64,000 nucleotides of DNA from Zygnema circumcarinatum (taxonomy: Eukaryota > Streptophyta > Zygnematophyceae > Zygnematales > Zygnemataceae). Shown here in pieces: positions 22,846 to 34,168 of this stretch (its first letter is position 1; every line of letters starts with the position of its first letter). The translations under genes and the position numbers were made by a program. The notes beneath the pieces are model-generated. The model saw only the letters and a list, made by a program, of their open reading frames with translations. It was not told where the DNA came from and did no database searches. The stretch lies in contig CM074807.1 of the NCBI GenBank assembly GCA_037447605.1, positions 305,411 through 369,410 of the forward strand. The letters run 5' to 3'.

Positions 22846-25800
22846 ATGGTTGCTGCCATAACTCTGCAACGCGTTGCCCTACGACTTGGTGCCAATCCTT
22901 TCCTCTTCGGCACCTCTTAGAAGCAATAAAAGAATCTTAATAGGAGTAATGGTTTTTTGTTGCTGAAACAAAAAATGCAGATGCTTACTGCTTTATTCAT
23001 TCACCTATATCAAAACTGAAAGTGACTGAAAGTTTTGATATCGGTGAATGCTTAGAAAGTCAATCTGCCTTCCGGATATTACAGAACAAACCCAGAAAGG
23101 GCGTCTCCGGAAACATCCTCCTGCTGTGACAGTCTGCTTCCTTGTGAAGCCAATCAGCTGCTGAGCGTTATTCTTCCCTTCCACCACAGCTGATCAGCAA
23201 ATGGAAATTTCTGGAACCGTTGTATAAGTACCCAACTTGAAAGGATGATTTTATGACAGGCCTGTCGTCCTCCTGATCGATGCAAAATTCTGTAAAACCT
23301 GAGTAAGGTTGTTGTCTTCTGTATGTTTTTTCCTTGTGTTTTACAGGGGCTGTTTATCCTACAATAAGACCCAGAGGCCCGATAACTTCCTTAGGATATG
23401 GTCAAGTGCTGAAGTTAGGCTATTCGGTGAAGGCCATTACTTCAGAAAGTCCAAAAGCTGGTGCACTGGTGATCGGAAATGAGATCCTCACAGGAAAAAT
23501 TCAAGATACCAACACAGCAACACTGGGTAAGACTGATAAAGTCTGCACTTATCTCGTTCATTCGAAATTTTGAACCACGATCATTATGCAGTCTTCACGC
23601 TTCTGGTACTCCTTAAAAAGTGTTTTCTTCTACCTGCTTGTCAAGTCTGCCGTATGCATCTGCTTTTTTTTTTCCTTTTAGATGTTGAGGTTCAAAATCA
23701 AACCTCATCATCTAAAAGGATGATGAGGTAGGAGCAAGTTCGGAACCAGTTCAGTCTTTGGTACTTGGCGCCGCCGGCAATTTTTGTCGGCTATTGATGC
23801 ATGCTAATGTTTACTTTTCTAACCATGAGGCAGACAAACTAATTTTGAACTTGATTTTGAATGTGTTCGGACTTGTTGGGTTTGGTGCTGTTAGCGAGGA
23901 CACTTTTCAGTAGGGGAGTGGACCTTGTGAAGGTGGAAGTAGTGAGGGACGTTCAAAGCGAAATTGTTGATTCCATCCATCAGTTACAAGGTCAAGTAGG
24001 CTCCACAGGTGTCATCTTTACGAGGTGGGTTTACTCCCTTTGTGTCTTTCCTGCTTCGTCGATAGATAAAATTGTAAGATTTCTGAGCGTATTGGGCTCC
24101 TTTACTTCCCTGTTCCGTATTTCAACAGGACGTTTGCCGTTGTCAGGATTTGGTTGTATGACATTGCATCTCCTGGACCCATATCAGACCCAAGGCCGTC
24201 CTTATTTCCACCAATTGGTCTTTCTTTATGGTCTTTGCTGAGTAATCTGCTTGCAGGGATGCAGTGGAGGGATAGGCCCAACACACGATGACATCACTTA
24301 TGAAGCGATTGCATCAGCATTTGGCTGCAAGTTAACACTGCATCAACCAACCGTTGAAGTGAGCGCAACGTCCGTTGTTTTTGTGACTTTCACCTTGATG
24401 ATTGACTTTGCAGTCGGGGTCGTCCATTTAGATAGATTTTGTTGACATGCATGTAGTAAATTTTTGATTTGCAGCTTCCTACTGCAATAAACATCGGCAT
24501 GCATAAACAACAGGACGAAGTAAGCTGCATATTGAAATTTGGACTAACTTGTGGGAGCATTACCTTCTGTCATGTGATGTTGAGCTGACAGCTGATGAGA
24601 GCATACTATGAACCCCAAGGAAAAGAATTAAACGCAGCTCGCTTACGCATGGCAACACTTCCAGAAGGTGGGGATGACAAACTCTTCTTGTTTCACCCTC
24701 TCTGCTTTCCTTCCCTATCGATCTCCCTCAAAATTCCCGCTCCCCTCTTGCCATCTTCCCGTATCCCGTATCGAAGTCCACCGTAATGTGAATGGATTTC
24801 AAGAGGAAGGTAGGAGGCTAGACAAGGGAGATTCCGGGATAACCGAACCTGATGGCCTTTTTGTACCTGCTAGCTTTTGATCTCCACTGGGGGGGGTCGA
24901 TTACACCCTCCTGTTGCACCACCAAGCTTTTTTCAATGTGTCACTTGAAAGATAATGTTCCTTTAGAGAATTCCGTCATCCGGGGAGAGGAGAGGCTCGC
25001 TATTTGCAGGGTGCGATGTCCTCTACACACCGGGACTTTGGGTGCCTTTGGTTGTACTCCAAAATGTTTATGTGCTACCTGGAGTCCCTCGACTTTTTAC
25101 CCAAATGCTTACTTATCACAAAGAGGTGAAGCGAAGGGGCGGCTTTCTCTTGTTTTTTGCTTATGTTGCACTCTTCTTGCACTGGAACATGTCTTGCCTC
25201 TACAGAGGACACCTCTTGATTCTGCATAATGTTGAAGATCGATCAGTTGCAAGGGACAAGGGGGGGCTTTGATCGAATCCAATTGATAGTTACTGACATG
25301 TTTTGTGTTGTTGGCAGCGGTTCACGGGGCCGCTTTGTACAGCATGTATTCTTTATACTCATCAGGTGTGTATTTCTTTCTGGGTGAACTGGTCTCGTGC
25401 GAAGGAGAGGGAATGGACGCGAAAGGAAAGAATTTGATCTGTTGAACATTTATTCAACATTTTTATAAATCGACTCCTTTTCAGTACTCTTCAGTCAGTG
25501 CTATGTTTCGCATTCCATTTAGCTGTGAATACTAATCATATGAAGAACTCATCGAGCACATTGTTTGTGGTGTTTGCATTCCCGCTTGCTTTCTGCATTT
25601 TATAAGCTCCTTCAAGGATGAAAGGCCGAAAAGGAAGGTTGAAAGACCGATTCGCTATAGTAAAAAGTTACTCAACGTGACAAAATCGGAAAGTTGACGC
25701 AGTATTGAACTATGGCTGGTGGCGGCATCGTCTTTACAGGGAGAGGGTGATTTGGCGGAGTCTCTCACAGAAATAGCAAAGAAGTTTCCGGATGTAGCAA

Positions 25801-26448
25801 TTGGGAGCTACCCAGCTACAAGTCCTGATGACAAATTCACAACCAGGTACGGTAGGCTTGTACTGCGTGAGCTTGAACTCCTCTGTGGAGAGTGACTTGT
25901 TGAGGGGGGCGGAGGAGAGGGTAGGGGATTGGGGAGAGGATGGCTCATTGATCATGACTGAGGGATAGGACCGATAGAGGACGTTGCCATATTTTCCTTG
26001 CTTTCTTTTTCAGACCATGGCTGAGTGTCGGTGAGGTTCCAAACTGGATCACTCGTTCTGTTCATAAGGCATGATTCATTAGTTCCCTCGAGTTTTCAAA
26101 GCTGAAGTTCGTCCCTGCACTCTTGGTAGGTTAACCCCACATGGAAGTGTTCCTTTCTACCTTCAGCAGTAATGGGGGAAATGGGGGCAATTGGGACATA
26201 CTCACTATGGAACCGGCATTTGAAGCGTCCCTTTTGCCTTCAGTAGTAAAGGGGAAAGAGAATGGACCACTTTTGCGCTAACTACCAGTTGCGAATGTTA
26301 GGGTATTTAGGACTGAAGGTTCCCATAACTAGTTTCCTGTGTGCTTGTTATTATGCGCAGGCTCGCATTCGAGGGGCGGGACCCGGCTTTAGTGGAGGCG
26401 GCAGTGACGGAAGCAAAGGCGAAGATTGAGTGTTTCTGCAACGAGTAG
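22846..26448 (+). CDS. Molybdopterin-binding (MPTb) domain protein, CinA/FAD-synthase-N-like
   Basis: Nine exons give 293 aa in one frame: 22846-22888, 23347-23526, 23895-24024, 24265-24358, 24592-24667, 25010-25125, 25318-25365, 25740-25846 and 26361-26448. After a presumed N-terminal presequence of about 48 aa, the fold starts at GALVIGNEILTGKIQDTNT. It carries the hallmark SGGIGPTHDDITYEAIASAF, then NVYVLPGVPRLF and a C-terminal LAFEGRDPALVEAAVTEAKA. This matches the MoCF/CinA-like domain fused to PAPS-reductase-type FAD synthase in animals and yeast. Here the protein stops after the MPTb domain, so FAD synthesis is not implied; the domain has pyrophosphatase activity in some relatives. 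Exon 1 (14 codons, donor G|GTGCCA) is the weakest part. A further in-frame candidate exon near 24475-24520 was left out because the family alignment runs better without it. Confidence 0.88.
22998..23050. other. Fold-back hairpin in MPTb intron 1
   Basis: Left arm 22998-23017 and right arm 23031-23050 are reverse complements over 20 bp with one mismatch; the loop is 13 nt. No promoter or RNA family was recognised. Confidence 0.8.
23674..23728. other. Three-armed competing inverted repeat in MPTb intron 2
   Basis: Arm A (23674-23692) pairs with arm B (23701-23719) over 19 bp with one mismatch and an 8-nt loop. The CCTCATCATC part of arm B also pairs perfectly with GATGATGAGG at 23719-23728. 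The two hairpins are mutually exclusive. Confidence 0.8.
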
Positions 26449-26991
26449 GCATCACTCTTTCTTCGTCTTTTTCTCTTTTGTTCCTTCCTTTTTCTTCTTT
26501 CTTTCGCAATATCCGTGAGTGGTTACAAACTACTCGAGGTTTGGGCAAGCGTCAATTGTTACGGCCCCACTTAGAATATTGATCGTACGGAATAGAATGA
26601 CAGTGTCGTTTATTTTTGTAGAGATGAAGTTTCTGTCTTTATTGGTGTGCGATGACGCGCACGGTTTTAGAGATGGAGGAAGGATCTTTATACTATGACA
26701 AAGGCTTCCGGTACAGAGCACTACTTCTCTGTTTCTGAGAAACCGCCACATATCAATATCCGTCGGCAATGTTTCAAGGGTCTACATTACTGTCGAACGT
26801 ATTTCACATTTCATTGAAAAAAGGGGAGAAGCAGAGTATGGGGGCAAAAGAGGAGGCAAACGTCTTCCGAGTAGACAAAAATGGAAAATTGGAAAAACGT
26901 CGGACCTTCCTCCCAAATTCGAGGAGGACGTTCCTTTCCATCTCCTCCATCCGATGCCGAGTTCACTTATTGAGCTTAGAGAGAGAGAGAT
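26449..26991. other. Convergent intergenic region
   Basis: This lies between the 3' ends of the MPTb gene (+) and the dihydrodipicolinate reductase gene (-). It should hold both 3' UTRs. No further gene was seen. Confidence 0.5.
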
Positions 26992-29900
26992 TCACAGTAG
27001 CTTTTCGAGGCCGTACACCAACGACTGTCCAACCCAGAGGGATTGAATATACCAGTCAGGACATTGCATGCGCATAGCACGCCGCAGCAGTTGAACAGAA
27101 TTAATCTTACAGTGACAACGTCAAGATAACATTGGAACAGATGTGGCATCAACGACTCTGCGGGAAAGTGTGGGAGGGTGGAGAGAGGGAGAGAGGAAGG
27201 GGGAAGTCGAAACAGAAAGGACGAAAATCAGGGAGTGAGTGTGAGGGAGGGGTTGTAAGAGGTAGGTGCCCTTACCCTCAATCTTGCAGCTCGGCGAATG
27301 GCCAGAAGTAGCCCGGGCATGAGAGCGTTCACATCTTCCACATCGTGGCGTAACGAGAGTGTCTGCCAACAAACCACGCGTTTATTTACATACCACAAAC
27401 CACAGCTTTGAATGAACCTCAGAATGTACTAACACTCATAACGCAAGCAAGGCTCTGACCAGCTGATGACCCAAAAGGACAAAGACGTCCACACTTTTTG
27501 AAAGAATGAAGGTCAACAGATCAACAAATGACTTTTGCTCCAAACAACCAAAAAGCCCATCCTAACAGATCAACAAATGACTTTTGCTCCAAACAACCAA
27601 AAAGCCCATCCTTCCATCTCCTCCTCAGTATGGTAAGTATTGGTTCAGCTACTTTTCCTTGGTTCAAAAGGGAGAAGGAGAGAGGGGGGGTAGTGAGGGA
27701 AACATCGAGAGGGAGAATGAGGTGAAGAGAGAGAGATATATATACGGAGAAAGAGCGAGAGAGAGGGAGGTAGCGAACCTGCCCTGGAGCTCCGAACCGG
27801 ACCTCCATACTCCCCAGCTGCCCCTTCTTCTCCACCCCATGCCATCGTATGCCTTCGGGGAGAATCACCGTCTTTCCCTGGCCAGCACACAGTATACAAA
27901 ATATTTTTATTTTAGATGAGAAAAAGAGATCGTTTTTCATTCGAAGTGAAAGATACTCCATTGAAACCCATATGACATACACATATAAACCTCCATTACT
28001 TCCCATGCCTTGGAATTTTTCTTAGCCTTCCATCGGTCATTCTGAAAAGTTCGTGTAGGAGGAGGCACGGAAGGTCAATGAAGTGAATTAGGAAGAGCAA
28101 GAAAGGTTTAAAAGGAAAGTGGAAAGGAAGGCCTCTCACTCCGTATCCGGACGGTTTTCCTTCCAAGTCCCGCTCGTTGTAGATCCTTCCAAGACCTGCA
28201 AGCGCATCCGCCATCTGAAGAGCTGCTGGAGAGGGCTCTGAGTCCTCCTATACCTTCCGCATATGACAGGAGGAGGAGAAAGAGATACCAAGTAAGAACA
28301 GCGCTGAAGCCAGAATAGGGAGGAGGAAGGAATTTCCGTCCAGCCGGAACTACGAGTTTCACTAAGTTAAAAGGAATCTAGCCGAAGGTCTTGTATGTCC
28401 GTAAATTGCATGCAAGAGTATAAAGAGCATAAAGAGAGCTGTAGCTTTACGGCGATTCATAGCTAATGTCAATAACAGGGAGTAAATACCTCAAGTGAGT
28501 CGCTGCCCTCGATGATGTCAACATTGGGGTAATGGAAGGCAGCGGTGACAGCAGCTTGTTGTAAAAGAGTAGTTCCAATGCTTAGGGTTGGAGCAATGAC
28601 GCAGCCCTGTGCACGAAGTAAGTGAACAAAAGAAATCGTAAAGCATCTCATATTGAATCTACTTCAACACTGAGAAACAGTAAATGCTGAGGATCGATCA
28701 AACCAAGGTATGCGTTAAGGGATTGCTGGAAATTTGAGTTTTGTTCATACCATCGACGCTTTTTCACAGAACTTGAAGAGTGTTTCCACTTGATCTTCAT
28801 CCAAAATGGCTCCACTAATCACGCTCTTCAACCCAAATGCTGCAGCCTGCCCGAATCCATGCAGAAAGAACAGTATGAGAAAAGCAGGGCAAGGACCAAC
28901 GAAAAGAGGGAGAAGAAAGCAGATGCAAAGAAAGAAAAAGGTAAGAAATAATAAAAAGCAGCTATTCTTGCTACAAGGTACTTCAAAAAAATAAAAGGCG
29001 ACTTCATGATTGGATTGAATATATCTTGCACCTGTCGGATGTTCTCATAAGCATCTCCTTTGCTCTCCAAGTCAACCAGGACTCCCAGGTCTTGAGTCTG
29101 TTCACCGGAAAATTTGGAGGAAGGAGGAAAGGGTACGGAGGTGTCAGGCCTAAAGGAAGCAGAGAATGCAGCTTTCAAAGGCAATACAAACCCCCATCAT
29201 TTGAGTGTCAAAACGTTAACTTGAATCGCAGAGGCTAGAGGGGCTTGGATCTTCTGCATCTTTGACTAGCATTGGCTGCCAAACAATAAGACTTCCACCT
29301 TTTCGTATCGATTTTTAGAAATAAAGGTTTTTATGCTATTGTTTGCTAATAGATGAACAAAACCAAAAGAAGGAAATGACAGAAATCGCACCTGGGCAAC
29401 AGATGCGAGCACCATCACGAGGTCTTTCGTCACAGGGAGCTCGAGCGGCTCTTCTAAGCCTGCAATCTGGCACAATTTCATTCCTCTGTGATTTGAAATT
29501 CTAAGATGAAGTTGCCTCCATTTTTTCTTTTGTACTCTTGAAAGTGTTGAATTAGGTCCAATGCAGAGTACAACCGAATCCTGGTGCTTGGTTGAGCGCA
29601 GGTTCCGTGAGAAATTCACAGATTCAGAGAAATAAGTGAAGTCTTCGGTGCCATTGTGAAGAGAAGAAGAAAGTAGATGGCATACCTCGCCTGCATCTCG
29701 ACCAGCTAGAGATGAGTCAGGATCAACGGCTCCCGCAACTTCCATACCACGAGCTCCAGTAACAGCGCGCAGGGCAGCACGGCCCAGCTCTCCACCGGCG
29801 CCATTCACAACTACCTGCACAAGCATTAGAGACTTGGATACTAAATAAATGCCTGCAAGGACGTTTATCCTTGAACTAAATATCGAAAAACGAATGGACC

Positions 29901-30376
29901 ACATGTGCTGGTGTTAAGCCTAAGTTCGCGTTTCTTTATGGTATTCGAAGATACTTTTGCTTTGAAAAACAAAGAGAATTGTTGGTCCTGAATGCAGACT
30001 TCAATCCTACACTAACACCTGCTCTTCATTTGCAAAGGAATTGTTTACCAGGTTTGTACCACATTCATTGTGGAACAAAAAAATTGCGTCAAGAACAACC
30101 ATGATGAAGGAGTATCACTTTGGTCATCATTCTTATATACAATGTTCCAGCTGTCCCTCGCAAAGTGACAACATTAGGAAGGCCTCAAAAGCACAATCCA
30201 TTTCGATGAACATAACCACACACATTTCGACATCTTACTTTGATAAGAGAGCTCCTCTGCTTTCCTCCTCTGCTCCCAATATCTGCAGTCATACTGATGA
30301 CTACTTTCCTCCTCCTTGCGTCTGGAAGACGATAAAGGAAACAACAAGGGGAAGCAGCGAGGCGGACTGCAGCCAT
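26992..30376 (-). CDS. DAPB: 4-hydroxy-tetrahydrodipicolinate reductase (plant/cyanobacterial type)
   Basis: Ten exons give 315 aa: 30239-30376, 29686-29814, 29392-29466, 29032-29097, 28751-28846, 28490-28606, 28140-28247, 27779-27877, 27276-27362 and 26992-27024. The enzyme reduces the dihydrodipicolinate precursor with NAD(P)H in the diaminopimelate route to lysine. Residues 1-46 resemble a plastid transit peptide (MAAVRLAASPCCFLYRL). The Rossmann motif VVVNGAGGELGR follows, then LEVPV-like LELPVTKDL, IAPTLSIGTTLLQQAAV, IRWHGVEKKGQLGSMEV, and a C-terminus (MPGLLLAIRRAARLR, SLVYGLEKLL) shared with cyanobacterial and plant DapB. The bacterial His-His-Lys catalytic loop before the PSGT motif is replaced by EGSDSLEEDSEPSPAALQMA. 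Plant DapB2 also has a PSP-type version, so activity is likely. The start is the only ATG before the presequence. Confidence 0.93.
27515..27612. repeat. 49-bp perfect tandem duplication
   Basis: Two identical, directly adjacent 49-bp copies (27515-27563 and 27564-27612) lie in the intron between exons 8 and 9 of the reductase gene. Perfect identity suggests a recent event. Confidence 0.95.
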
Positions 30377-30806
30377 TGCAAGCACTATGTTAATTAGCTA
30401 CTCGTATCTTAAAAATCAAAAGCACAAAGGACAGAGCCAAAATAGCTGCCCCTCTTCACGGATGGCGCCTCCACGTTCCAAACAGTTGGTTCACTTTCAG
30501 TAAATTATCGAACGGTAGACTTTAAAGAAGGCGAACTAGCGAAGCTTCAAAGCTCACAGTTTTAAGCAAACCTTTGGCGTTATCATAATCTTGAAGGCAC
30601 GAATGCCACAGCTTTGTGGAGCATACTGATGGATGCATGCGTCTCAATGGCGCCTTTTTGCGGCTGAAACTGCTTAGGAACTGTCGCATGCTGTGAAGAA
30701 GACCTCAGAATTACTCGCCTGCAATCCACCTTGCAATTAGGGTATTGTGATTGAGCAAATTGGGGTTGCTGGAGCTGACATAACGCCGATTGAAGAGCTG
30801 TTAGCC
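30377..30806. promoter_or_regulatory. Divergent upstream region of DAPB and RPB7
   Basis: About 430 bp separate the two start codons, which point away from each other. No TATA box is convincing on either side. Both 5' UTRs and any shared bidirectional promoter must lie here. Confidence 0.6.
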
Positions 30807-32691
30807 ATGTTTTTCCACAAGCACGTGGAGAAGAAACTCCAGCTGCATCCAAGATATTTCGGACCCCACCTAAGAGAGACACTCGTAAAGAAATTGATCA
30901 GTGAAGTGGAGGGAACTTGCACGTAAGCGGATCCTGGCTCCTTTTAATGATGTTGAATGCTGTGTTTCTGTTGCATTTTCTTATTTTTTAAGAAATTGGA
31001 CTCACATGTCATTCTACTGCTGTGCTAGGTTTCGCTTGCTTCCCCCAGTGGTCGCCATGGCTTCGTGGTGGCCGTCACTGGTGTGGAGGACATAGGCACA
31101 GGCATGATTCGCGATGGAACTGGTTATGTCAGCTTTCCAGTGAAGTACACATGTGTCGTATTCAGACCTTTTAAAGGAGAGATTTTGGAAGCTGTTGTAT
31201 CCATGGTCAACAAGGTGAACTGTCTCTCTCTCTCTATTATTCGAAATAGGCTGACAGGCCCTTACCCTGCCCCTTTTGAAAGGCAGGCCTCTCATAATCA
31301 AAACTGGAGTCTAAATCCCCCTCCTTACGACAGCAGAATCGCCAAGTCAACTAAGAAAATTGAACGCAAGACAGAGCAGAGGGAGAGGAGCAGAGGGTGG
31401 TAGCGCTTGGGCGATGTGAAGCACGTCATCTTGAACCAAATGCAAGGGGGTGCTGCACCGTTGGGAAGCCTTAGCTCTTGAGTGTTGTGATTCCTTTAAT
31501 GCCCGGATGAACTTATAGGGTACTCTTGCTGTCTTTAGATGGGTTTTTTCGCAGATGCAGGCCCAGTGCAGATTTTTGTTTCAAACCATGTAAGTGGCCG
31601 AGGTCCTAATCCAAGTGCTTTCAAGGCTTTAATGAATGTGCTTTTTGTTATCATAAAATCGAATCACCAACCTTTGCCTTGGCTACGTGTTAAATGGCGA
31701 GGCTTAATTATTTCAGCAAGTGGCTGACAGAACAATCACTGGTTCCTTGGCATATCCGACTCTATCTTTTGTTTAAAGGGACTCATTTCTGAAAGTCTTA
31801 TCTAGAAACAGTTTGGAGTACATGGATTCCCATCATTTGAAGGACTTTCTAATTATTCCTTTGGCTTTTTCTGGAGGACAGCTCATCCCAGAGGATATGA
31901 AATTTGTTGCAGGCGAACCAAACTGCTATCAGACAGAAGACGGCATGGTAAACACTGAGCCCTCTACCGTCCTTCCTTCCTCTCCTTCCCCTCCCTCCCT
32001 TACCCACTCCCCCTCCCCCTCCCCCTCCCTCCCCCCCACCTCGCCCCTTTCCTCCTTTCTTCCTCTCTCTCCCTCTGTCTCCCTCTCCGCCTTTCTCTCC
32101 CATTCATTTTCTCTCCCTTCCCCTCCCCTTCCCTCACTCCCCACTCCCCCCTCTCTCTATCTTTCTCTTCCTCCTTTCCGCCATCTTGAACTCAAGCCGC
32201 GTCCGAAAATTAAGGGTGGGGCAGTGAAAGTTGTTTTTAATCTTCGAGTAAAATGCGCATCTCATTGTGTGGGCTTTTTCTACCGCAGGTTACAATTCAG
32301 AAGGAGACTGAAGTGAGGTTAAAGATTGTCGGTACCCGAGTGGATGCGACTGAGATTGTAAGCTGTTTGCCTTTCAATCGTTGTTGAAGGGAGTGTGAGG
32401 CAAAAAACAGTGAGAAACAATCTGAATCCTCCACTGAAAGCAGTTCGACTGTTGGAATCTTCTGCATGACTACTGAATGGTAGCTGTGCTTGACCTGTTC
32501 CATGGCTCCCTGCTTCAGCTCTTTCTAACTTTACTGGGCAGGAACTGAGTACATGGAGCAAAGAAGGATTAACGTATCTATTGCAATCCAGCATGCTGAA
32601 TTGCCCTTTTCTCGACATTTTGCAGTTTTGCATAGGGACAATCAAAGATGACTTCTTGGGGCTTATCGGGGAGGGAGGGCCTCCCATCTAA
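30807..32691 (+). CDS. RPB7: RNA polymerase II subunit RPB7
   Basis: Six exons give 177 aa: 30807-30922, 31049-31214, 31539-31589, 31882-31947, 32289-32357 and 32626-32691. The protein is collinear with RPB7, which with RPB4 forms the stalk of RNA polymerase II near the RNA exit. The N-terminal tip domain begins [19 protein letters not shown]. It is followed by [39 protein letters not shown], then the OB-type domain with [35 protein letters not shown] and the C-terminal [18 protein letters not shown]. Length equals the usual 171-177 aa. The ATG is chosen because MFFH is the conserved RPB7 start, although the frame is open upstream. It differs from the archaeal-like RPC25/RPA43 paralogues at these motifs. 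Confidence 0.97.
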
Positions 32692-34168
32692 AGACTGGAC
32701 CTCACACTTTTCCTTACAAGTCTTCCATGTCACGAGAAGATGGATGAAAATTGGCAGATAAAGCTCCCACTCGCTCATGTGAACGCTCTCAGTTATGTTT
32801 ACAGCCCACCAATCAGGGATGGGAGAGCCTTCAGAGTATAGGCCATACCACCTCCTTGCTTACAAGGTCGCATTCCATAGGAATAGATGTTAGTGAGTCT
32901 CTGCCTATTAAGGTGTCCCCTCTTGAAGGTTTGTTCTCTTCAAAGGGCGTGCGAATGGAGGAGCATTTGAAGGAGGCTCCAGAGAATAAGTTAGAAGCAA
33001 GTTCTGCAGTTGGGACAAAGTATGGACTGTTTGGAGTAGGCCAAAGGCGCCATGGGAAGGAGGTTGGAAGTGAATCATGAACTTGGTTCACATGCATGCA
33101 TGCTTTGGATGGCACAGTTGCACATGTGGTTTGCTAGGGCTCAGTAATTGTGTATTGTTGGGCGTTCCGTTGGTCCCATTGTGGGGCTTGTAAGCCATGT
33201 CGTAAGCCGCTGCTCTGTTCCAATAGAACATGAAACCAAACGTGGACTCGACTTTGAATCAACAAACAGTTTCAGCAGTAACGATGCCAAACTAACTTTA
33301 TATCATACTTTATGAACTGAAAATGGAAAGGGTTTTGCTGACATTGAGATGAAAAACAAACAACGTGATGATGAAAGATGGGATTCTCCAACAAGAACAT
33401 GTCGACCACCTCTGGTTTTTATGTGACGTTTTTGTGAAACGCCAGAAAGCTACATGTAGCCAGTTCTAGGGTTTTTTTCATGGAAGGGGCTCTTAACTGA
33501 CCACGCTGGGCAGTGCTGGAACGCGAGCTGAAACTGAACTAACTGGAATGGAACTGGAACTGAATCGACTTGAACTTTAACTGCGCTGGAACTGGACTGG
33601 AACTGAACTGTATCAAAATTAGAACTAAATTTAACTATTTTTGGCGCTGTATTTTAACTGAGCTAGAACTGGACTGTAACTGGACGTTATTGACCTTTCA
33701 CTGGAACTAAACCGGCCACAGGAGCAGAAATTGAATGTGAACGGGATTTGGAACTGTAACGGAGGGTTTTAGAGCATAATTTTGGCATGCTGACAGGGAA
33801 GGGGCTCTTCAGCCTCCATAGGTGCTTAGGGCTTGAGCTCTATTAGCAAGCAGAGGCATGTGCTAAGGAGGGGAGGGAGGGAGACAGAGAGAGAAAGAAA
33901 AAGAGAGAGAGAGGGCAGGAGGGCGGAAGAAAGGGAAGCTGAAGGTCCGAGTGATTGCTGTTGCTGCACGAATAATTGGCAGCCGTTTTTGAATCCAGCT
34001 TGCCGGATTTTGTGCCGCTTACCAGAGGTTTTTTTTTTCGTCGTTGTGACTCGATGTGGGCCTTCACGAAGTGATTTTAGGGTTAGGAATAAGGAAGATA
34101 AAAGAAGAGAGTGTGTGCTGGAAAGCGAGAGGATCATCTGAAGAATCTGAATCTGAATCTTTGTCAGT
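32692..34168. other. Intergenic between RPB7 and TOM40
   Basis: A 109-codon open frame on the plus strand (32751-33080) has no recognisable domain and probably lies in or just after the RPB7 3' UTR. A word repeat occupies 33520-33760. A GA-rich tract (33860-33925) and a telomere-like TTTTAGGGTTAGG (34075-34087) lie just upstream of the TOM40 ATG. Confidence 0.5.
33520..33760. repeat. Degenerate CTGGAACTGAA word repeat
   Basis: Many imperfect copies of GGAACTG and GAACTGAACT, spaced 6-18 bp, form a decayed microsatellite-like field. The same words recur at 2350-2390 and, on the other strand, at about 12530-12560. Confidence 0.65.

Noticed and set aside
24475-24524. Candidate extra MPTb exon (LPTAINIGMHKQQDE)
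   Set aside because: It keeps frame and has splice-like borders, but the family alignment runs directly from PTVE to LMRAYYEP without it. It may be alternatively used.
30583-30882. 99-codon minus-strand frame overlapping RPB7 exon 1 as a DAPB first exon
   Set aside because: No donor in it joins the Rossmann exon in phase, whereas the exon at 30239-30376 has a presequence, a strong GTAAGA donor and the right phase.
32751-33080. 109-codon plus-strand open frame after RPB7
   Set aside because: No domain, no splice context, and position just after the RPB7 stop fit a 3' UTR or chance frame.
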